Shown here piece after piece: positions 18,829-28,027 of a DNA stretch of 64,000 nt. Position 1 is the first letter of the stretch, and each line of letters begins with the position of its first letter. Source of the DNA: RYN-230 sp963834515 (GTDB lineage Bacteria; Actinomycetota; Actinomycetes; Streptosporangiales; Streptosporangiaceae); NCBI GenBank assembly GCA_963834515.1, contig CAWICB010000005.1, forward strand, positions 434,001 through 498,000, read 5' to 3'. The notes below the pieces were generated by a model, which was not told where the DNA came from, did no database searches, and worked only from the letters and a program-made list of their open reading frames with translations. Position numbers and translations under genes: made by a program.

Positions 18829-19074
18829 ATGAACGACAAGGAAATCCTCGGCCACATCGACGAGCTGATCCAGACCGAGCACGAGCTCCGGGCCAAAGCC
18901 GCGGATGGGTCGCTGCCCAGCGACCAGGAGCGGGCGCAGCTGCGCTCCGTGGAGGAGGCGCTGGACCAGTGCTGGGACCTGCTGCGCCAGCGCCGGGCCC
19001 GCCGCGAGTTCGGCGAGGACCCGGGGGACGCTGCGGCGCGCCCGGCGGCCGAGGTCGAAGGCTATATGCAGTAA
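18829..19074 (+). CDS. DUF2630 family protein
   Basis: An 81-residue acidic, helical protein beginning MNDKEILGHIDELIQTEHELR, then LPSDQERAQLRSVEEALDQC and WDLLRQRRARRE. This is the DUF2630 pattern common in actinobacteria; function unknown. GGAG lies 3 bases before ATG 18829. Divergent from the SDR gene and 107 bases upstream of the FAH-family gene. Confidence 0.85.
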   Translation: MNDKEILGHIDELIQTEHELRAKAADGSLPSDQERAQLRSVEEALDQCWDLLRQRRARREFGEDPGDAAARPAAEVEGYMQ

Positions 19075-19181
19075 CCGGCCCGGCGCGGCGGCAGGCCGGG
19101 CTCAGTAGGCTCGTGCCGGATGCCGTAGCGGCCCGGTCCCAGTCCGGGCCGGGCAGGACTCTCAACGGTGAGGTTTGAGCG

Positions 19182-20024
19182 GTGCGCATCGCGAGATTCG
19201 CCAAAGGTGGCGACGTCGCCTACGGCGTGGTGGGGGAGACGCGGACGGACGGGGCCGCGGCCAGCCAGCCCGCTACCCGGCCGGGTGGCCTGGCCGTGAT
19301 CGCGGAACTGCGTGGCCACCCGTTCAGCCCGGGCAAGGGTGGCGTCCAGCTCACCGGTGACACCTACCCGCTGGCCGAGGTGCGCGTGCTGGCCCCGGTG
19401 CTGCCCAGCAAGGTCGTGGCGGTGGCCCGGAACTACGCCGGGAACGGCCAGCCGGCCGGCGACGAGCCAGGCCCCAGCCCGGCCGGGGAGCCGGTGCTGT
19501 TCCTCAAGCCGTCCACCGCGGTGGTGGGGGACCGGGATCAGATCGCCTACCCGGTCAAGCTCACCCAGCGGGTGGACTACCAGGGCGAGCTCGCGGTGAT
19601 CATCGGGCGGCTGTGCCGCGAGGTGCCCGCCGCCCAGGCGGCCGATGTAATCTTCGGCTACACCTGCGCCAACGACGTGACCGCACGGGACCTGCAGGCC
19701 CGGGACGGGCAGTGGACCCGGGCCAAGGGGTTCGATACGTTCTGCCCGCTGGGGCCCTGGATAGAGACTGACGTGGACCCGGCCGACCTGGAGCTCAGCA
19801 CCACGGTGAACGGCGAGGTGCGGCAGCGGGCGCGTACCTCGCAGCTGCTCTACGATGTCCCGGCGCTGGTCGAATACATCAGCACCGTGATGACGCTGCT
19901 GCCGGGCGACGTGCTGCTGACCGGAACGCCGGCCGGGGTGGGGCCGCTGGAGGATGGAGACGAGGTATCCGTGACCATCGAGAACATCGGGTCGCTGACG
20001 AACACGGTGGTTGGCCGTGACTGA
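19182..20024 (+). CDS. Fumarylacetoacetate hydrolase family protein
   Basis: A 280-residue FAH-fold enzyme (2-hydroxyhepta-2,4-diene-1,7-dioate isomerase/acylpyruvase group). Visible motifs: KVVAVARNYAGN, FLKPSTAVVG, metal-binding DYQGELAVIIGR, the FGYTCANDVTARDLQ loop, KGFDTFCPLGPW and GDVLLTGTPAGVGPL. It hydrolyses or isomerises short acylpyruvate-like compounds. The exact substrate cannot be told. It precedes gltX by 27 bases, a pairing I recall as frequent in actinomycetes. GTG 19182 start. Confidence 0.88.
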   Translation: MRIARFAKGGDVAYGVVGETRTDGAAASQPATRPGGLAVIAELRGHPFSPGKGGVQLTGDTYPLAEVRVLAPVLPSKVVAVARNYAGNGQPAGDEPGPSPAGEPVLFLKPSTAVVGDRDQIAYPVKLTQRVDYQGELAVIIGRLCREVPAAQAADVIFGYTCANDVTARDLQARDGQWTRAKGFDTFCPLGPWIETDVDPADLELSTTVNGEVRQRARTSQLLYDVPALVEYISTVMTLLPGDVLLTGTPAGVGPLEDGDEVSVTIENIGSLTNTVVGRD

Positions 20025-20051
20025 GCAGCGGCCGGCCAGCAGGCCGCGGCG

Positions 20052-21518
20052 GTGCGCGTCCGGTTCGCCCCGTCGCCCAGCGGTGACCTGCATGTGGGCA
20101 ACATCCGGACCGCGCTGTACGACTGGGCGTTCGCCCGGCGCACCGGCGGGACGTTCGTGCTGCGTATCGAGGACACCGACCAGACCCGGGTCACCCCGGA
20201 GTACATCGCGTCCGCGCTGGACACGCTGCGCTGGCTCGGCCTGCAGTGGGACGAGGGACCGGAGGTCGGCGGCCGGTACGGGCCCTACCTGCAGAGCGAG
20301 CGGCTGACCATCTACGCCGAGTGGCTCGACCACCTGCTGCGGACCGGGCACGCGTACTACTGCTACTGCACCCCGGAGGAGCTGGCCGAGCGCCGGGCCG
20401 CGGCCCGGTCCGGGGGCGGCCCGAGCGGCTACGACGGGCACTGCCGGGTGCTCACCGCTGAGCAGGTCGCCGAGTACCGGGCCGGGGGGCGTAAGCCGGT
20501 GGTCCGGTTCCGGATGCCGGAGGGGTCGACCACGTTCACCGACCTGGTCCGGGGCGAGGTCACGTTCGACCACGCGCACGTGCCCGACTTCGTGCTGGCC
20601 CGGGGCGACGGCTCGCCGCTGTACACGCTGGCCGTCGCGGTGGACGACGTGCTGATGAAGATCACCCATGTGGTGCGCGGCGAGGACCTGCTGTCGTCCA
20701 CCCCGCGGCAGATCGCCGTGTACCGGGCCATGGGCGTGGCCGAGGACGACTTCCCGGTGTTCGCCCACCTGCCCTACGTGCTGGGCAAGGACGGCCAGCG
20801 GCTGTCCAAGCGGAACGGTGTGGTCTCGGTCAACTGGTACCGGCAGGAGGGTTTCCTGCCGGAGGCGATCGACAACTACCTGGCCCTGCTCGGCTGGTCC
20901 CCCGGGGACAACCGGGAGGAGTTCAGCCTGGCCGACCTGGCCGCCGAGTTCGACCTGGCCCGGGTGAACAAGAACCCGGCCCAGTTCGACGTGCAGAAGC
21001 TGGAGGCGATCAACGGGGACAAGATCCGGGCCCTGGACCCGGCCGGTTTCGTAGCCCGGATCACCCCGTTCCTGGAGCGGGCCGGGCTGGTGAGCACCCC
21101 GCCCAGCCCGGCCGGGGCGGCGCTCATCGAGGCGGCGGCGCCGCTCATCCAGACCCGGATCAGCCGGCTCACCGAGGCGGTGGGCATGCTCAGCTTCCTG
21201 TTCGCCGGCGATCAGGGCGGGTTCAAGGTGGAACCCGAGGATGCCGAGCGGGTGCTGACCCCGGAGGCGCTGCCGGCGCTGCGGGCGGCGGAGGAGGCGC
21301 TGGCCGCGACCGAGCCGTGGACGCATGAGACCATCGAGGCGGCCCTCAAGACAGCCCTGGTCGATGACCTGGGACTTAAGCCGCGGGTGGCGTTCGCCCC
21401 GGTCCGGGTGGCGGTGACCGGGAAGCGGGTCTCCCCGCCGCTGTACGAGTCGATCGAGCTGCTGGGCCGGGAGCGGACCCTGCACCGGCTGGCCGCCGCG
21501 ATCAAGTCCATCGGCTGA
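20052..21518 (+). CDS. gltX: Glutamyl-tRNA synthetase
   Basis: A 488-residue class I aminoacyl-tRNA synthetase. The HIGH motif reads HVGN in APSPSGDLHVGNIRTALYDW, and KMSKS reads RLSKRNGVVSV. The C-terminal anticodon-binding helical domain ends LLGRERTLHRLAAAIKSIG. No glutaminyl-tRNA synthetase is present in this window and gatCAB is. The enzyme is therefore expected to charge tRNA-Gln with Glu as well (known for such organisms; inferred here). GTG 20052 starts directly at the family N-terminus. It is probably co-transcribed with the FAH gene. Confidence 0.96.
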   Translation: MRVRFAPSPSGDLHVGNIRTALYDWAFARRTGGTFVLRIEDTDQTRVTPEYIASALDTLRWLGLQWDEGPEVGGRYGPYLQSERLTIYAEWLDHLLRTGHAYYCYCTPEELAERRAAARSGGGPSGYDGHCRVLTAEQVAEYRAGGRKPVVRFRMPEGSTTFTDLVRGEVTFDHAHVPDFVLARGDGSPLYTLAVAVDDVLMKITHVVRGEDLLSSTPRQIAVYRAMGVAEDDFPVFAHLPYVLGKDGQRLSKRNGVVSVNWYRQEGFLPEAIDNYLALLGWSPGDNREEFSLADLAAEFDLARVNKNPAQFDVQKLEAINGDKIRALDPAGFVARITPFLERAGLVSTPPSPAGAALIEAAAPLIQTRISRLTEAVGMLSFLFAGDQGGFKVEPEDAERVLTPEALPALRAAEEALAATEPWTHETIEAALKTALVDDLGLKPRVAFAPVRVAVTGKRVSPPLYESIELLGRERTLHRLAAAIKSIG

Positions 21519-21564
21519 CCGGGCAGCACCCGGCGGCTGGGCGGCACCAGGCACCCAGCTGGCG

Positions 21565-22590
21565 TTAGGCAGGCTGGCTGGGCAGGTGGGTGCGCAGGTG
21601 GCGGAGCTGGCGTTCCAGGTGGGCGGGCGGCACGGCGTGCACGCCGAAGCTGAACACCGCGATGTCCTTGGCCGCGGTGATCTCGTTGTATGCCGCGAAC
21701 ACCGTGGACGGCGGGCAGATCGTGTCCATCAGGCCGACGCTGAGCAGGCACTGGGCGGTGATCCGGCGGGCCAGCAGCGCGCAGTCCACGTAGCGCAGCG
21801 TGTTCAGCGCGGTGGCTTCGTAGCCGACCTGCTGGGCCAGGAACTCGGCCACCTCGGTGTAAGGCATGTCCGGCGCGGTGGTCACGCCGCGCTGGATGTC
21901 GCACAGGAACGGCACGTCGGCGTGGCACACCGCGACGGCGTCGCCGAGCAGCCCGGCCGTGGCCAGGGCCAGGCCACCGCCCTGGCTGACGCCGGTCACC
22001 GCGACCGGTGACCGGCCGGCCAGCTCGGCGGCCGTCTCGGCCGCGCGCACCGCGTCGGTAAACAGCCGGGTGTAGTAGTAGCCCTCCGGGTTGTCCAGCC
22101 CGCGCGTCATGACCGAGGAGTATTCGGGGCCGTCGCCGGGCGGGTCCCCGGTCGCCCCGATGGTCCACCGGCCGCCCTGGCCCCGGCTGTCCATCACGAA
22201 CACCGGATAGCCGACGGCGGGCAGCAACATGTGGTCGGCGGGCAGCCCGCGCCCGCCGCCGTAGCCGATGAACTTGACCACCACGGGCAGGGCGCCGCTC
22301 GCGGTGCCGTCTGCGCTGCTGTTCGTGCTGTCGTTCGTGCTGCTGTTCGTGCTGGCCGGCGGCCGGATGTACCAGGCCCGGATCCGGTCCCCCCGGGCGC
22401 CGGAGAACTCCACATCGTACACCTCGGCCGGCCCGTACCCGTCGGCCTCGTACCTGGTCACCGTGGGGGCGCTGGCCAGGGCCCGGGCCTGGCCGAGCCG
22501 CTCCCGCCACCATTCGTCGAGGCCGGGTGGCTCCTCGGTGGCGGTGCGGTAGGCACGCAGGTCGGGCAGCGGCAGGTCGAACCAGGGCAT
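21565..22590 (-). CDS. AXE1-family acetyl esterase
   Basis: A 341-residue alpha/beta hydrolase of the acetylxylan esterase/cephalosporin C deacetylase family. The nucleophile elbow is GVSQGGGLA (about residue 200), with the acid Asp in VGLMDTICPPS and His in FGVHAVPP. VFVMDSRGQGG with WTIG is a family hallmark. An odd low-complexity insert, STNSSTNDSTNSS, lies near residue 85 before the core strand VVVKFIGYGG. Divergently transcribed from a LacI-type regulator, which probably controls it in response to a sugar or ester. Confidence 0.88.
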   Translation of the reverse strand: MPWFDLPLPDLRAYRTATEEPPGLDEWWRERLGQARALASAPTVTRYEADGYGPAEVYDVEFSGARGDRIRAWYIRPPASTNSSTNDSTNSSADGTASGALPVVVKFIGYGGGRGLPADHMLLPAVGYPVFVMDSRGQGGRWTIGATGDPPGDGPEYSSVMTRGLDNPEGYYYTRLFTDAVRAAETAAELAGRSPVAVTGVSQGGGLALATAGLLGDAVAVCHADVPFLCDIQRGVTTAPDMPYTEVAEFLAQQVGYEATALNTLRYVDCALLARRITAQCLLSVGLMDTICPPSTVFAAYNEITAAKDIAVFSFGVHAVPPAHLERQLRHLRTHLPSQPA

Positions 22591-22805
22591 GAGTGCTCCG
22601 CGGGACGTCGGCTGGGACGGATGTCACTGACCGGGCTCAGCGTCCCGCTGCCGATGCGGACCGTGCCGAACCCGGACGGGGGCAGGATATTCGCCCCGTT
22701 CACCGGCCCACCAGCCAGTTACACTGGCCAGCGCAGGCAGCCGGGGGATCGGGGGTGCGCGAGCGCCGTCCGCGCGGCCGCCTTGGCGGTCGCTGGGAGG
22801 CACAG
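22591..22805. promoter_or_regulatory. Divergent control region of AXE1 and lacI-type genes
   Basis: About 215 bases. GCCAGTTACACTGGC (22714-22728) is a palindrome with 5-bp arms that contains a -10-like TACACT at 22720-22725 facing the regulator gene. It could be an autoregulatory operator, though it lacks the central CG typical of LacI-family sites. Confidence 0.35.
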
Positions 22806-23864
22806 GTGAAGCGTCCGACCATCGCGGACATCGCGCGCCGCGCCGGAGTGACCAAAGCCGCGGTGTCGTTCGCGCTGAACGGCCAGCCCGGGGTGTCCGC
22901 GGCCACCCGGGAGCGCATCCTGGCCATCGCCAGGGAAATCGGCTTCCAGCCGAACAGCGCGGCCCGGGCGCTGTCCGACGGCCGGGCCGGCGCGTTCGGC
23001 CTGATCATCGGCCGGCCGCCCGGCACGCTGGGTGTCGAGCCGTGGTTCACCCCGTTCATCTGGGGCATCCAGGCCGAGCTGGCCGGCGACCGCACCGCAC
23101 TGCTGTTCACCATGGCCGAGGATCAGGACGCGGAGATCGCCATGTACCGGTCCTGGTGGGCGCAGCACCGGGTGGACGGTGTGTTCCTGGTCGAGCTGCA
23201 GACCGGTGACCGGCGGATCGGGATCCTCGAAGAGCTCCGGATGCCCGCGGTGGTGATCGGCGACCCGGCCGGCGCCGGGTCACTGCCCGCGATCTGGCAG
23301 GACGACGCCGCCGCCACCCGGACCGTGGTGGAGTACCTGGCCGCGGCCGGGCACCAGCGGATCGCCCGGGTCACCGGCCCGCCCCGGCTCTGGCACACCA
23401 AGATCCGCAGCGCTGCATTCTGCGCAGCCGCGCAGCTAGCCGGGCTGCGCGCGGACCTGCGGGAGAGCGACTACACCGGGGAGAGCGGGGCGGCGGTCAC
23501 CCGGGAGCTGCTCCAGAGCACCGAACCACCAACCGCGATCCTGTACGACAACGACCTGATGGCGGTGTCCGGGCTCGGCGCGGCCCAGCAGCTGGGCATC
23601 GAGGTGCCGGCCGAGCTGTCCATCGTGGCCTGGGACGACTCCGCCTTCTGTGAAGTTGTGCACCCACCGTTGAGCGCGCTGACCAGGGATGTGGCCGGTT
23701 ATGGCGGGCGCGCCGCCCGGGCCCTGGTTCAGGCGGCGGCCGGGGCCGAGGTGGGCAACGTCGAGGAACCGCCGGCGGTGCTGACCGTCCGCGGCAGCAC
23801 CGGGCCGGCCCCGCGCGTGCCCGCCGGGCCGGTTCAGTCCGTCCAGCCGGCCGGAGCGCCGTGA
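22806..23864 (+). CDS. LacI-family transcriptional regulator
   Basis: A 352-residue repressor-type protein. The N-terminal HTH and hinge are TIADIARRAGVTKAAVSFAL and ARALSDGRA. The periplasmic-binding-protein-like effector domain follows (FGLIIGRPPG, AILYDNDLMAVSGL, LSIVAWDDS). GTG 22806 has GGGAGG 5 bases upstream; the longer frame from 22593 lacks family sequence. The divergent AXE1 esterase is the likely target. Confidence 0.92.
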   Translation: MKRPTIADIARRAGVTKAAVSFALNGQPGVSAATRERILAIAREIGFQPNSAARALSDGRAGAFGLIIGRPPGTLGVEPWFTPFIWGIQAELAGDRTALLFTMAEDQDAEIAMYRSWWAQHRVDGVFLVELQTGDRRIGILEELRMPAVVIGDPAGAGSLPAIWQDDAAATRTVVEYLAAAGHQRIARVTGPPRLWHTKIRSAAFCAAAQLAGLRADLRESDYTGESGAAVTRELLQSTEPPTAILYDNDLMAVSGLGAAQQLGIEVPAELSIVAWDDSAFCEVVHPPLSALTRDVAGYGGRAARALVQAAAGAEVGNVEEPPAVLTVRGSTGPAPRVPAGPVQSVQPAGAP

Positions 23865-23965
23865 ACGGAGTGCGCGCCGCGCACGTGATGAGAGCAGGAA
23901 CCCCGGCCGGGGCACACCCCCCCACCCCCGGCCGGGGCTGCCTCCCGGGCGCGGGCCCGCGCGGC

Positions 23966-24055
23966 GGCCCGGGCGCCGGATCGCGGCCGGCCCGGGCGCC
24001 GGATCGCGGCCGGCCCGGGCGCCGGATCGCGCGGCGGCCCGGGCGCCGGATCGCG
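23966..24055. repeat. Four short GC-rich direct repeats
   Basis: GGCCCGGGCGCCGGATCGCG occurs at 23966-23985, 23989-24008, 24012-24031 and 24036-24055, a spacing of 23-24 bases. Each copy holds the palindrome GGCGCC. It lies in the gap between the regulator and tRNA-Gln. Spacers are only 3-4 bases long, so it is not a CRISPR array. Confidence 0.85.
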
Positions 24056-24142
24056 ACCGGCCGTTGATCTGTTTCGCAGGAGGCTCCCCGTTTCGGCTAC
24101 ACTGCTCAAGCGCGCGGGTGAGCGTCACAGCGCCCGCCGCGG

Positions 24143-24214
24143 TGGGGTATGGGGTAATTGGCAGCCCGACGGGTTCTGGCCCCGTTAGTCTAGGTTCGAG
24201 TCCTGGTACCCCAG
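24143..24214 (+). tRNA. tRNA-Gln (anticodon CUG)
   Basis: The acceptor stem TGGGGTA pairs with TACCCCA (24207-24213). The anticodon stem ACGGG/CCCGT encloses loop TTCTGGC with anticodon CTG. The T-arm GTTCGAGTC is present, with discriminator G. CCA is not fully encoded. It is followed at once by a U-tailed terminator. Confidence 0.95.
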
Positions 24215-24222
24215 CAGCGTGA

Positions 24223-24253
24223 AACCGGCAGGTCAGTGACCTGCCGGTTTTTT
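24223..24253 (+). terminator. Terminator of tRNA-Gln
   Basis: AACCGGCAGGT (24223-24233) pairs with ACCTGCCGGTT (24239-24249), then a T-run to about 24253. A classic intrinsic terminator just after the tRNA. Confidence 0.85.
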
Positions 24254-24290
24254 CGTGGCCGGGCGCCGGGCGCTGGGCGCCGGGCCAGGC

Positions 24291-24731
24291 TCAGCGCAGC
24301 TCGAAGTCGGCGAAATCGAAGCCCGGCGTGACCAGGCAGGCGACGAGCGACCACTGGCTGGCGCCGGGCCTGCCTGGCCGGCCGGGGGTGGCCTGCGGGC
24401 TGGGGGTGGCGGACTGCCAGGCCCCGGCCGGGACCAGTACCTGGGGTTCCTGCCCGGCCGCTGGGTCCGGCCCGACCAGCCGCGTCTCGTCTGCGATGTG
24501 CAGTTCCATGGCTGCCCCGCCCTGCCACAGCCACAGCTCGTCACCGCGCACCCGGTGCCACGCGGACCGCGCCCCGGCCGGCAGCAGGAACAGGATGGCG
24601 GTGGCCAGCGCGCGCTCAGCTGGCCAGCCCGGCGGGACCGTGCTCAGCGCGGACCGGTAGGTCTCGCGGAAAAACCCGCCCTCCGGGTGCGGCTCCAGCC
24701 GCCACTGCCGGACCGCCGTGGCAACATCCAT
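24291..24731 (-). CDS. DUF985 (cupin_5) family protein
   Basis: A 146-residue small cupin. The sequence WRLEPHPEGGFFRETYRS near the N-terminus, TAILFLLPAGARSAWHRVRGDELW and VPAGAWQSA are typical of the DUF985 family. Members bind sugar or nucleotide-like ligands in some structures; function here is unknown. The frame is open to 24926, but that stretch encodes only repeat-derived sequence (ARHHPG...). ATG 24731 or ATG 24764 is the likely start. Confidence 0.82.
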   Translation of the reverse strand: MDVATAVRQWRLEPHPEGGFFRETYRSALSTVPPGWPAERALATAILFLLPAGARSAWHRVRGDELWLWQGGAAMELHIADETRLVGPDPAAGQEPQVLVPAGAWQSATPSPQATPGRPGRPGASQWSLVACLVTPGFDFADFELR

Positions 24732-24825
24732 ATCCTGCTGAACGCCTGCTGATGGCCGGTCCATCCCGCCGCACGCCGCCCGCCGCCAGAGGTCAAGCCG
24801 CTGCGCGGCCAGGCTGGTGGGTGGC

Positions 24826-24907
24826 CCGGGGTGGTGCCTGGCCCCAGGCTGGCCCCAGGCTGGTGCTGGCCCGGGGTGGTGCCTGGCCCCGGGGTGGTGC
24901 CTGGCCG
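24826..24907. repeat. GC-rich direct repeats between cupin and GlsB-like genes
   Basis: A unit around GGCCCGGGGTGGTGCCTGGC recurs two to three times, mixed with CCCCAGGCTGG copies. It lies upstream of the cupin start and makes its frame spuriously long. Confidence 0.7.
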
Positions 24908-24936
24908 CTGGCGGGCGGCCAGGCACCCGGGGGAGG

Positions 24937-25251
24937 TCAGATCCAGCGGCGCCGGCGGCTGGCCCGGGAGCCGCTGCGGCGGTGCCCCCGCTCGTGACCG
25001 GACAGCCGGTAGAAGATCAGCAGGATCACCGCGCCGATCACCGACCCGATGATGCCGGTCAGGCGGATCGAGTGGGTGAAAACCTTGTGGTACTCGACCA
25101 GGTTCAGCACGACCCCGCCCAGGAAGGACCCCAGCACGCCCAGCACGATGGTCCCGAGCAGGCCGATGGGGTCGCGGCCGGGAACCAGCAGGCGGGCCAG
25201 TGCCCCGGCGATCAGTCCCACGATCAGCAGAACGATGATGAATGCCAACAT
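24937..25251 (-). CDS. GlsB/YeaQ/YmgE-family stress membrane protein
   Basis: A 104-residue protein with three hydrophobic segments (MLAFIIVLLIVGLIAGALAR, TIVLGVLGSFLGGVVLN, GIIGSVIGAVILLIFYRL). The family hallmark GALARLLVPGRDPIG lies between the first two. A very basic tail follows (RGHRRSGSRASRRRR). It is a general stress-associated small inner-membrane protein. ATG 25251 begins directly at the first helix. Confidence 0.85.
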   Translation of the reverse strand: MLAFIIVLLIVGLIAGALARLLVPGRDPIGLLGTIVLGVLGSFLGGVVLNLVEYHKVFTHSIRLTGIIGSVIGAVILLIFYRLSGHERGHRRSGSRASRRRRWI

Positions 25252-25398
25252 GCGCCGCCATGTACCCGCGTAGCCGGGCCACATGCGGTCCGGCGTCCGG
25301 GTTCCAGATTCCTGGAAGCTAGCCGCCGGCCCGGTCCAGCGTCCGGTTTGGCGTCACTGTGCGCGGTGCCCTACCATGCAGTGTCTGGCAACGCACCT

Positions 25399-25471
25399 GG
25401 CCCCGTCGTCTAGCGGCCCAGGACGCCGCCCTCTCAAGGCGGTAGCGCCGGTTCAAATCCGGTCGGGGCTA
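25399..25471 (+). tRNA. tRNA-Glu (anticodon CUC)
   Basis: Acceptor GGCCCCG (25399-25405) pairs with CGGGGCT (25464-25470). The anticodon stem CCGCC/GGCGG encloses CTCTCAA with anticodon CTC, and the T-arm is GCCGGTTCAAATCCGGT. Discriminator A at 25471; CCA not encoded. It is the last clearly intact core feature before the damaged accessory zone. Confidence 0.95.
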
Positions 25472-25491
25472 CGATTGAAGTAGCAGGTCAC

Positions 25492-25526
25492 AGGCCCGGT
25501 CCCCGGTTCATTGGGGAGCCGGGCCT
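25492..25526 (+). terminator. Hairpin after tRNA-Glu
   Basis: AGGCCCGGTCCCC (25492-25504) pairs with GGGGAGCCGGGCCT (25513-25526) with one bulged G and an 8-base loop, 20 bases past the tRNA. No long T-run. Confidence 0.55.
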
Positions 25527-25595
25527 CGATCATTTGTCCGTCGTTTGTCCGTCAACTGAACCGGCACTTGACATGAACCGGCACTGAGCCGCCAT

Positions 25596-25950
25596 GTGGC
25601 TCGAAGTGGCACTGCGTCGGTCCTGGTGTCCCTGGCCGGTACCGGACGGTCGAACGTGTACATCGGCGAGGACGTGGAAGCGGAGTTGCCCGAGGCGCTG
25701 CAGAAGGTAGCTGCCGACATGGGGGTCCCACTCCATGACGCTAATCGTGCTCTGCGGCAGATCATGACGCATATTCGGGTGGTACCGCTACGGATGGGTG
25801 ACTACCTGAATCCGGCGGTCGCGGGCGTCCGCCGATGCGATCCTAAGTTGCCCCGTGCTGCCCGGGGCGACCCGGACGACCTGGGGACCGCGGCACTTGC
25901 GGCTTTTCTCGCGCCTGCGGTCATCATTAGCAAGGCTTCTGGCTGCAGTA
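25596..25950 (+). pseudogene. PIN-domain-like protein remnant
   Basis: The frame encodes GRSNVYIGEDVEAELPEALQ ... NRALRQIMTHIRVVPLRMGDYLNPA ... RGDPDDLGTAALAAFLAPAVIIS. The latter resembles the D-x-x-D ... LAxA ... VxS pattern late in PIN nucleases (VapC-like). The N-terminal catalytic Asp strand is missing and homology stops at about 25950, where the frame runs into antisense of a TetR remnant. Family assignment is tentative. Confidence 0.4.
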
Positions 25951-25972
25951 GCACAGGTGGCGACCTGCGTCA

Positions 25973-26078
25973 CTGCCGAGCGCGAGGCGAGACGGTGCAT
26001 GGACAGCGCGTCAGTCCCGTCGCGGCCGATGATCTCCAGCGCGGCGGCCAGTACCACTTGCTGGGTGACTTTGCCGTC
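25973..26078 (-). pseudogene. TetR-family regulator, N-terminal fragment
   Basis: About 34 residues, including VVLAAALEIIGRDGTDALSM followed by HRLA, are the start of a TetR helix-turn-helix. The recognition helix and ligand domain are absent; after HRLA the sequence no longer fits. It lies divergent to a DHA2-type permease remnant, the usual TetR-efflux pairing, so it is probably the ruined repressor of that pump. Confidence 0.55.
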
Positions 26079-26337
26079 CGGTCCTCGTTAGCGCCCGGAT
26101 GATGTATCAGCCGTTGCCGGGCCTGGTCTGGGCTGATCCGGTTGGACACTGCGGGTCCTGCCGGGTGACGTTGAGGGAGCCGGCCACGCCTATTCTGCGC
26201 AGGCAGACCTGGGGTAGGGTTAAGGCGCTAGTAGCCCGGACGGGCGCGCGCTCGTGGCGCGACCGGTTTACCTGGCAGCTGCCCCGGACCCCGGCGGTAC
26301 AACGTCAACCGTCACGATGGGCCTCCAGGGAACTCCG

Positions 26338-28027
26338 ATGGTGCGATCCTCCGGCGCAGCGCCCCCCGCGCTCAGGCTTTCTGCAGTGTCGCGCAGACGC
26401 AGGCAGGCCGTTTTGGTGGTGCTGTGCGCCTCCGCGCTCATCGTCAATGTGGACAACACCATCCTCAACGTGGCCCTGCCCACCCTCGTCCGGACACTGC
26501 ACGCTACCTCCAGCCAACTGCAGTGGATCGTAGACTCCTACGCGATGGTCTTCGCGGGCCTGCTGCTCGTCGGCGGCAGCCTGGCCGACCGGTTCGGGCG
26601 CAAGCGGTTCTTCCTCATCGGCCTGGGCGTTTTCGCGGCAGGATCCATCGGCGCCGCGTTCTCCGGGTCGGTGGACCTGCTGATCGCGTGGCGGGCCGTG
26701 ATGGGGGCCGGCGCGGCGCTGACCATCCCCGCTTCGCTGTCGATCATCAACGACGTGTTCCGCGTCCCAGCGGACCGGGCCCGCGCCATTGGTGCCTGGG
26801 CCGCGACCATCGGGCTTGGCATCGCCATCGGCCCGATCGCCGGCGGCCTGCTGCTGGCCCGATTCTGGTGGGGCTCCATATTCCTCGTCAACGTCCCGAT
26901 CGTGGTCGCCGGGTTCGCAGGCGCCCTGCTGCTGGTCCCCGACTCGAAGAACCCGGCCGCCGACCGGCCCGATCCCTGGGGGGCGGCGCTGTCGATCGGC
27001 GGCCTTGGCCTGCTGCTGTGGGCAATCATCGAGGCTCCCGCCAGCGGCTGGGGCTCCTGGAAGGTAATCGGAGCCGGGCTGGCCAGCCTGGCCGTCCTCG
27101 GCACCTTTGTCACCTGGGAGGCCCGCAGCAGCCACCCGATGCTGAAGCTGGGGTTCTTTTCAGATCGCCGGTTCTCGGTGGCTGCGGCGGCTGAAATCCT
27201 CGGGGTCTTCGGGCTGCTGGGCGCGCTGTTCGTGCAGACCCAGTTCCTGCAGTTCGACCTGGGGCTGTCCCCCCTCCAAGCCGGGCTGCGCATCCTGCCC
27301 ATGGCTGCCGTGCTCGCCGTGAGCGCGCCGTTGTCCCCGCTCCTCGCCCGCGTCATCGGGCTCAAGTTCACCGTTGCCGCCGCCCTGGCGGCGATCGCGG
27401 GCGGTCTGTGGCAGATCTCGGCGGTGTCCGCGGTTACCACAACCTACGCAGACGTGGTGCCCGGCCTCCTGCTGATCGGGCTTGGGGCCGGCCTTCTGCT
27501 TCCGACGGCGACGAACTCCGTCGTGGGATCGGTCCCTCAGGGCGACTCCGGGATGGGATCGGCCTCCAACGCCGTTGCGCTGCAGGTTGGCGGCGCGCTC
27601 GGGGTCGCCGTGATCGGGAGTGTGCTGTTCGACTCGTTACCAGGATCACCTGACCACGGCGCTGGCAGGCCGGCACCTGCCAGCCACTGCCACGCAGACC
27701 ATCCTCGGCTCACTCGGCGGTGCCCTCGCCGTAGCCGCTCACGCCGGGGGCGCCACCGGCGCCCTGCTGGCGCACACCGCCCGCGCCGCGTTCATGAGCG
27801 GCAACGAGATAGCACTGGCGGTCGGCGCCGCGGTCGCCCTGGTCGGCGTTCTCCTGGTGCTCGCACGCCTGCCGTCGCGGGTTTCGCGGGACTCACCGGA
27901 TCCTCAGCCGGGAACGGTGAGCACCGAGCAATCGCGGAATGCTGATGTCACGGCGGGAATCAAGGAGGATGCGGTCAGGCGGGGGAAGCCAGACGCGGCC
28001 GTTCACCTTCGTGCCGACAGGGCTTAA
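26338..28027 (+). pseudogene. DHA2-type MFS drug transporter, frameshifted
   Basis: A 14-helix drug:H+ antiporter. VNVDNTILNVALPTLVRTLH in helix 1, GGSLADRFGRKRFFLIG in the loop, and RAVMGAGAALTIPASL are typical EmrB/QacA signatures. At about 27637 (GACTCGTTACCAG) one base shifts the frame. The first frame continues as non-family Arg-rich sequence to 27945, while the true last helices (YQDHLTTALAG ... NEIALAVGAAVALVGVLLVL) continue in another frame to 28027. The start may be ATG 26317 or 26338. Confidence 0.8.

Noticed and set aside
23966..24055. Regularly spaced GC-rich repeats as a CRISPR array
   Set aside because: Spacers are only 3-4 bases and there are no cas genes nearby.
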